64,000 nucleotides of DNA from Lacrimispora sphenoides (GTDB taxonomy: Bacteria > Bacillota > Clostridia > Lachnospirales > Lachnospiraceae). Position numbers and translations under genes: made by a program. The stretch lies in the NCBI RefSeq assembly GCF_900105215.1, contig NZ_FOIP01000001.1:3474501-3538500 (forward strand), in the 5' to 3' direction. The notes beneath the pieces are model-generated. The model was not told where the DNA came from. It ran no database searches and worked only from the letters and a program-made list of their open reading frames with translations. Below, piece after piece: positions 60,280-64,000 of this stretch. Each line of letters begins with the position of its first letter. Position 1 is the stretch's first letter.

Positions 60280-60783
60280 ATGGAAGAAATTTATATCAGA
60301 AGAAGTATTCGTAAGTTTAAAGAGCAGGAAGTGGAACCTGAAAAAATCGATAAGCTGCTGCGCGTAGCTATGCAGGCTCCATCGGCTGCCAATCAGCAGC
60401 CCTGGGAATTCATTGTGGTAAAGAATAAGGAAAGACTGGCTCAAATTGCTCAAACTTCTCCTTATGCGAAACTGGCTGAGAATTCCGCTGTAACCTTTGT
60501 TTTGCTGGCCAATGACAAAGAATTGAAAGTACCCACCGGTTGGGAGCAGGACATGAGTGCCGCGGCACAAAACATGCTTCTGGAAGCGGTTCATCTGGGA
60601 CTTGGGGGCGTATGGCTTGGCGTTGCTACATCTGATGTTGTTACAGAAAATGTGAGCCGCTTGTTTCATCTTCCGGATAATATCAGGCCCTTTGCGCTGA
60701 TTTCTATCGGATACCCTGATGGACAGCATAATGAATTTGTTGACCGTTATAAGGCGGATCGGGTGCATTACGAAATTTGGTGA
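60280..60783 (+). CDS. Nitroreductase family protein
   Basis: A 167-residue FMN-dependent nitroreductase. Family features: RRSIRKFKEQEVEPEKIDKLL (FMN phosphate), APSAANQQPWEF, and GLGGVWLGV. It reduces nitro compounds or quinones with NAD(P)H. ATG 60280 has AAGGAGG eight bases upstream; two earlier in-frame ATGs (60250, 60274) are worse placed. Second gene of the MarR operon. Confidence 0.92.
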   Translation: MEEIYIRRSIRKFKEQEVEPEKIDKLLRVAMQAPSAANQQPWEFIVVKNKERLAQIAQTSPYAKLAENSAVTFVLLANDKELKVPTGWEQDMSAAAQNMLLEAVHLGLGGVWLGVATSDVVTENVSRLFHLPDNIRPFALISIGYPDGQHNEFVDRYKADRVHYEIW

Positions 60784-60810
60784 AAAACGAAAAGGAGAGC
60801 TAATAAATCA

Positions 60811-61101
60811 ATGATTAAAGTTGTTGCGGAGAATTTTATTAAATCAGAAAAGGTAGAAGAATTTATTGTATTAGCAAAGCAGCTTGTACAGGATACCCGG
60901 CAGAACGACGTTGGCTGCATCCGCTATGAGCTGCTGCAGGATATAAAAGACCCACAGCTTCTGACAATGCTTGAGGAATGGGAAGATCAGGAAGCACTGA
61001 ACAAGCATATGGCGGCAAAGCATTTTAAGGAAGCCATCGCTTTATTTGCGGATCTCGTGGAAAAACCAGGTAATATTAATCTTTATAAGACGTTAGTCTG
61101 A
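60811..61101 (+). CDS. Antibiotic biosynthesis monooxygenase (ABM/YgiN-like) protein
   Basis: A 96-residue dimeric alpha/beta-barrel protein of the ABM superfamily (KVVAENFIKSEKVEEFIVLA, CIRYELLQDIKDPQ, LLTMLEEWEDQEALNKHM). Close relatives such as YgiN are quinol monooxygenases, which fits the quinone-type detoxification suggested by the flanking nitroreductases. AAAAGGAGAG supports the start. Confidence 0.88.
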   Translation: MIKVVAENFIKSEKVEEFIVLAKQLVQDTRQNDVGCIRYELLQDIKDPQLLTMLEEWEDQEALNKHMAAKHFKEAIALFADLVEKPGNINLYKTLV

Positions 61102-61121
61102 AAAGGGAGGGGCAGCAAACT

Positions 61122-61961
61122 ATGAAAATGGATTTCCCTGTTGCTAAAACAGTCAATGCCCGCAGCAGTGTCAGGACTTATGAGAACCGTGATCTTTCAG
61201 CAAATGAAAAGGCTCAAATCAACGCCTATATAGATAACTTATCCAATCCTTTTTCCGCAGATGTTACCTTCCGGCTTCTGGAAAAGGCTTCATCGACCGA
61301 TGGAGAAAAGCTGGGAACCTATGGTGTCATTAAAGGTGCAGGGAATTATATTGTTGCATCGGCAGCAGATAAAGAACTGGCTTTGGAAGCCCTTGGCTAT
61401 TCTTTTGAAAAACTGATTCTGTATGCCACATCCCTTGGACTTGGTACCTGCTGGCTTGGGGGGACCTTTAACCGCAGCGGTTTTGCTGCGGCCATGAATC
61501 TAAAAGAAGGGGATCTTTTTCCTTGCATTTCTCCCATCGGTTATCCTGCAGGTAAAAAAAGTACTATGGAATCATTGATGAGGTGGGTATCAAAGGCAGA
61601 TCAGAGAAAAGAATGGAGCGAACTATTTTTTAAACAGAATTTCTCACAACCTTTGACGAAAGATGATGCGGGGGAGTTTGCATTCCCGTTGGAAATGGTG
61701 CGTCTGGCTCCTTCCGCTGTTAATAAGCAGCCATGGAGAATCGTTCAGGATAATGATGCGTATCATTTTTATCTGGCAAGATCTCTAAAAAGCGACAACG
61801 AAAAAGTTGACCTTCAAAGAGTGGATATGGGCATAGCAACCTGCCATTTTCATATGGCCGTATTGGAAAAGGAATTGCCGGGGAAATTTCAAAAGCTTGC
61901 AAAACCCGGGATACAAAGCCCGGAACAGATGCAGTACATCTATTCCTGGATTCCAGGTTAA
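61122..61961 (+). CDS. Nitroreductase family protein, long (TM1586-type)
   Basis: A 279-residue protein with two nitroreductase-like halves in one chain. The N-terminal half has ARSSVRTYENRDLSANEKAQI and GLGTCWLGGTFNRSGF; the C-terminal half has RLAPSAVNKQPWRIV and DMGIATCHFHMA. Such double-length proteins are called putative TM nitroreductases and are flavin-binding. GGGAGGGG supports the start. Last gene of the MarR operon, followed by a terminator. Confidence 0.88.
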   Translation: MKMDFPVAKTVNARSSVRTYENRDLSANEKAQINAYIDNLSNPFSADVTFRLLEKASSTDGEKLGTYGVIKGAGNYIVASAADKELALEALGYSFEKLILYATSLGLGTCWLGGTFNRSGFAAAMNLKEGDLFPCISPIGYPAGKKSTMESLMRWVSKADQRKEWSELFFKQNFSQPLTKDDAGEFAFPLEMVRLAPSAVNKQPWRIVQDNDAYHFYLARSLKSDNEKVDLQRVDMGIATCHFHMAVLEKELPGKFQKLAKPGIQSPEQMQYIYSWIPG

Positions 61962-61969
61962 TGGCAAAA

Positions 61970-62001
61970 ATCCGCTGATCCCATGTTACAGATCAGCGGA
62001 T
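61970..62001. terminator. Bidirectional terminator after the MarR operon
   Basis: ATCCGCTGATC / GATCAGCGGAT, perfect 11-bp stem with a 10-base loop, then ATTTTAA. The other strand also ends in T after the stem. Confidence 0.85.
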
Positions 62002-62009
62002 ATTTTAAC

Positions 62010-62552
62010 TTAACAGCTTATATATCTAAATTCTATACTGGTTATAGCTACCGCGCCGGCATAATCATTAAAAGCTGGAATACGGGCAATACTTAGTAAT
62101 GCAAAATCCTCTGCATGAATAAAATCCTCTAAAAAAAATTCTATTACATAATGATTATACTGCTGGCTGCCAGGTGAATTTTGAACAAGGATGTTCTCCC
62201 TGTTAACAGTACTTAAATTAGCGATATCAATTACTTCGTTAGCTTTGGTAAATAATGATGAGAGTCTGATTGAGAATCGGTCTCCTATTGGTATGCTTGA
62301 ATTATCACTTATTAAATGTACAAACACTCTCGATTGACGGAATCCTTTTCGAGCATCTTTTGGTACACTAAAAGTTAGTGAATATTCATCTGTATCACCT
62401 TGCGGCATAAGCCAGCCTAGTATAAAAATTCCGGATCCTCCCAGCTGTTCCGTATCAGGTCCAGTAGTATTAGCATCATTCATATTTCCAGAGTTGAATA
62501 TTAATGATTTATATTTCAGTATTTTATGATCGCTACAATTACTATTTAACAT
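62010..62552 (-). CDS. Hypothetical protein, 180 residues
   Basis: I do not recognise this family. The protein has no signal peptide or membrane segment, begins with a polar stretch and ends in beta-rich sequence (DYAGAVAITSIEFRYISC). Repeated amphipathic strands and NSPGSQQYNHYVIEFFLED suggest a beta-sandwich. Start at 62552 behind GAAAGGAG, nine bases. It is the only minus-strand gene in its neighbourhood and has its own terminator at 61970. Confidence 0.65.
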   Translation of the reverse strand: MLNSNCSDHKILKYKSLIFNSGNMNDANTTGPDTEQLGGSGIFILGWLMPQGDTDEYSLTFSVPKDARKGFRQSRVFVHLISDNSSIPIGDRFSIRLSSLFTKANEVIDIANLSTVNRENILVQNSPGSQQYNHYVIEFFLEDFIHAEDFALLSIARIPAFNDYAGAVAITSIEFRYISC

Positions 62553-62810
62553 ATTAATATATCTCCTTTCATAATATAGTATATTTTGCATGTCCGAGTA
62601 ATGTTACTAATTATAGGAACCTCGTTTTCGCTGTAAGTTTAACATAAGTATGTATGGAAGAGATCGCTAATTTATGGATAAAAAGCATATTTCAAAATGT
62701 ATGAAAGCAGAAAATTTTATAGTTAACAAAGATATCTGAAAGGCTGTAAAAAGGTAAGAAATGACAATCTAATTTAAGCTGTTTTTACCCTGCCATAAAT
62801 CGAAAGAACG

Positions 62811-62839
62811 TTGACTTATTCCGAAAACGAGTATATAAT
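62811..62839 (+). promoter_or_regulatory. Promoter of the ykkC-class riboswitch
   Basis: TTGACT (62811-62816), 17-base spacer, TATAAT (62834-62839). Transcription would begin about 62846, some 43 bases before the aptamer. Confidence 0.8.
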
Positions 62840-62888
62840 CAATTTCAGTCTGAAAAAACATTATCTTAGAAAAATTAAATATTTAAGT

Positions 62889-62979
62889 GATCTAGGGTTC
62901 CGCAGTTTAACTGGTTTGTGACCGAGAGAGAACTCGCAGTTATATTGCTGTGTCACGGAAGGATAAAAGCCTGGGAGAT
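62889..62979 (+). ncRNA. ykkC-class riboswitch, probably guanidine-I aptamer
   Basis: The conserved blocks of the ykkC family appear in order: CTAGGGTTCCG (62892-62902), ACCGAGAG (62921-62928), GCTGTGTCACGG and AGGATAAAAGCCTGGGAGA (to 62978). TTCCG pairs with CGGAA. Subtype 1 (guanidine) is most likely; the ppGpp and PRPP subtypes share much of this core, so the ligand is not certain from the sequence alone. Confidence 0.85.
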
Positions 62980-63010
62980 ATCAAGATGATATCATTCAGG
63001 CTTAAATTTT
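62967..63010 (+). terminator. Expression-platform terminator of the riboswitch
   Basis: AAGCCTG (62967-62973) pairs with CAGGCTT (62997-63003) around GATATC/GATATC, followed by AAATTTT. The 5' arm is part of the conserved aptamer core, so ligand binding would prevent this terminator: an ON switch, as usual for guanidine-I. Confidence 0.7.
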
Positions 63011-63091
63011 CTGGAATTTTGGGATTAAAGTTTACTTCTGCATAGTTATATTTCTGCAGGAATACCATTCAAGGAAGGGGAGAAACACCAA

Positions 63092-63580
63092 ATGTTTAGA
63101 GAAATGAGAAGAAACAAACAATTATTATCGCCTGAGGATACAATCGCAGTAATGGACAGATGCACCAATGGTATCCTGGCATGCTTCGGGGACGACGATT
63201 ATCCCTACGCTGTGCCGCTGAGCTACGTATATTTCAATGACAAAATATATTTCCATTCAGCAAAGGCCGGGCATAAAGTTGATGCAATCACAAAATATCC
63301 TAAGGTATCTTTTTCGGTCATCGATGAAGATACGATTGTAAGTAAGGAATATACTTCTTACTTCCGCAGTGTTATCGCCTTTGGAAAAGCCAGAATTGTG
63401 GAAGGCGATGAACGATCGGAGGCATTTAAGGCTTTGGTGCAAAAATATTCAGGCGATCTGCCGGAAGATGTCAGGAACAAGGAAATAGCCGGATGTACCC
63501 ATGCTTACGTTATTGCAATTGATATTGAGCACATAACCGGCAAGGAAGCAATGGAGTATGTCAGAGCAAAACAACAATGA
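63092..63580 (+). CDS. Pyridoxamine 5'-phosphate oxidase family protein (split-barrel flavoprotein)
   Basis: A 162-residue FMN-binding split-barrel protein of the PNPOx/NimA-like group (MRRNKQLLSPEDTIAVMDR, GILACFGDDDYPYAVPLSYVY, YFHSAKAGHKVDAI). Clostridial relatives are annotated as 5-nitroimidazole resistance or general flavin reductases. AAGGAAGGGGAG supports the start. Its promoter region carries a ykkC-class riboswitch, an unexpected partner since known guanidine-I genes are transporters, carboxylases and hydrolases. Confidence 0.88.
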   Translation: MFREMRRNKQLLSPEDTIAVMDRCTNGILACFGDDDYPYAVPLSYVYFNDKIYFHSAKAGHKVDAITKYPKVSFSVIDEDTIVSKEYTSYFRSVIAFGKARIVEGDERSEAFKALVQKYSGDLPEDVRNKEIAGCTHAYVIAIDIEHITGKEAMEYVRAKQQ

Positions 63581-63613
63581 TTCTTATACACATAATATAA
63601 AGCGATGACGTTC

Positions 63614-63666
63614 AGGCCCCTCCATTCATCATGTTTGACGCTGGGCCTATGGGTTGATGAATGGAG
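63614..63666. repeat. Overlapping inverted repeats between convergent genes
   Basis: CTCCATTCATCA (63620-63631) and TGATGAATGGAG (63655-63666) form a perfect 12-bp stem. AGGCCC (63614-63619) and GGGCCT (63643-63648) form an alternative, mutually exclusive stem. There is no T-run. Possibly a bidirectional terminator or a mobile-element scar. Confidence 0.5.
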
Positions 63667-63716
63667 AGCGGCTGGGAACGGCAAACAGATTAATCTGCAC
63701 ATTGGTGTTGTTTCCA

Positions 63717-64000
63717 TCAAAACAACCTTTTTCCATCTGAAATATCTATATCAAATTCTTTAGCAGCACTGGTCTGTTTAAATGGATTTATCTTATCCAT
63801 TACTCCATCATGTTTAAATAGTGAGCCTGTGTTTTTAAACCAAAATGTTATATTTGCTTTTGCACATTGTTCACGGATATTAAGCACCCAATCATAATCA
63901 CATTCACGAGCATCCCGACCTGTTTCACCACCAACTGTAACATGGTCGACTCCATGAAGATAAGGTGTTAAATCTATCGCTCCTAAAAGCGGTGAACAGG
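63717..64000 (-). CDS. Phage Gp37/Gp68-like (DUF5131) protein, partial
   Basis: On the minus strand a frame is open from the window end to TGA at 63717, about 94 codons, with no start inside the window. The translation matches the C-terminal part of Gp37/Gp68-type proteins: CSPLLGAIDLTPYL, DHVTVGGETGRDARECDYDWV, LNIREQCAKANITFWFKNTG. These resemble radical-SAM-like proteins of phages and mobile elements whose role is not established. The N-terminal Cys-containing part lies outside. Confidence 0.78.
   Translation of the reverse strand, partial: CSPLLGAIDLTPYLHGVDHVTVGGETGRDARECDYDWVLNIREQCAKANITFWFKNTGSLFKHDGVMDKINPFKQTSAAKEFDIDISDGKRLF

Noticed and set aside
60151..60768. Open frame of 205 codons antisense to the first nitroreductase
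   Set aside because: The sense strand has a coherent MarR-nitroreductase operon; the antisense frame has low-complexity Ser/Leu/Phe content typical of shadow frames.
1..64000. tRNA, rRNA, CRISPR arrays, insertion sequences
   Set aside because: No tRNA cloverleaf with TTCGAATC-type loop, no rRNA-like block, no regularly spaced repeats and no transposase frame were seen on either strand.

Overview
The window looks like a chromosomal segment of a low-to-moderate GC, Gram-positive, anaerobic Clostridia bacterium, most likely a member of the Lachnospiraceae (Lacrimispora/Clostridium XIVa-like). The basis is the strong AGGAGG ribosome binding sites, frequent TTG/GTG starts, the Clostridia-type families (CD3324-like, HxlR, PadR, TipA-type MerR, iron alcohol dehydrogenase, many flavin proteins) and the dense set of one- and two-component regulators. 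No rRNA, tRNA, CRISPR array or insertion sequence was seen.

Layout. (1) 1-9.3 kb: an alpha-glucoside system: an ABC sugar importer (binding protein cut by the window edge, two permeases), two GH65 disaccharide phosphorylases, a LacI repressor and beta-phosphoglucomutase. Imported disaccharide would be phosphorolysed to glucose plus beta-glucose-1-phosphate, then converted to glucose-6-phosphate. (2) 9.4-17.3 kb: mixed accessory genes: a frameshifted flavin reductase, HxlR, GNAT, GGDEF, DUF2785, DJ-1/PfpI, RidA, a MetE-like protein with a LysR gene, and TetR. (3) 17.5-29.4 kb: a P1B-type metal ATPase, then a cyclic beta-1,2-glucan synthase split cleanly into two genes of 2041 and 810 codons, then a metallophosphoesterase. 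(4) 29.5-35.3 kb: an SDR relic, two small proteins, then malic enzyme, a KdgT-type permease and a CitA/DcuS-like two-component pair, which together suggest organic acid uptake and oxidation. (5) 35.4-48 kb: a beta-propeller protein, a lone cysteine desulfurase, then an apparent metal/metallophore acquisition island: AraC regulator, nickel/peptide-type five-gene ABC importer, a pair of fused ABC transporters resembling YbtP/YbtQ, and a DtxR-family regulator. Three transcription units of this island share a TTAG-N6-CTAA dyad. (6) 48-52 kb: MerR plus two aldo-keto reductases and an iron alcohol dehydrogenase with a MerR-type 19-bp spacer promoter. (7) 52-64 kb: stress and redox genes (methyltransferases, flavin reductase, TipA-type MerR, PadR, flavodoxin, GNAT, RsgA-RNHCP fusion, MarR with two nitroreductases and a monooxygenase), several with long structured leaders, and finally a ykkC-class (probably guanidine-I) riboswitch ahead of a pyridoxamine-oxidase-like flavoprotein. 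The window ends inside a phage Gp37/Gp68-like gene.

Most interesting points: the split glucan synthase, the shared dyad of the metal island, the guanidine-type riboswitch before an unexpected gene, the leader RNAs at 52.8-53.0 and 57.0-57.3 kb, and the RsgA-RNHCP fusion. All functions are from reading sequence motifs; no database search was run.
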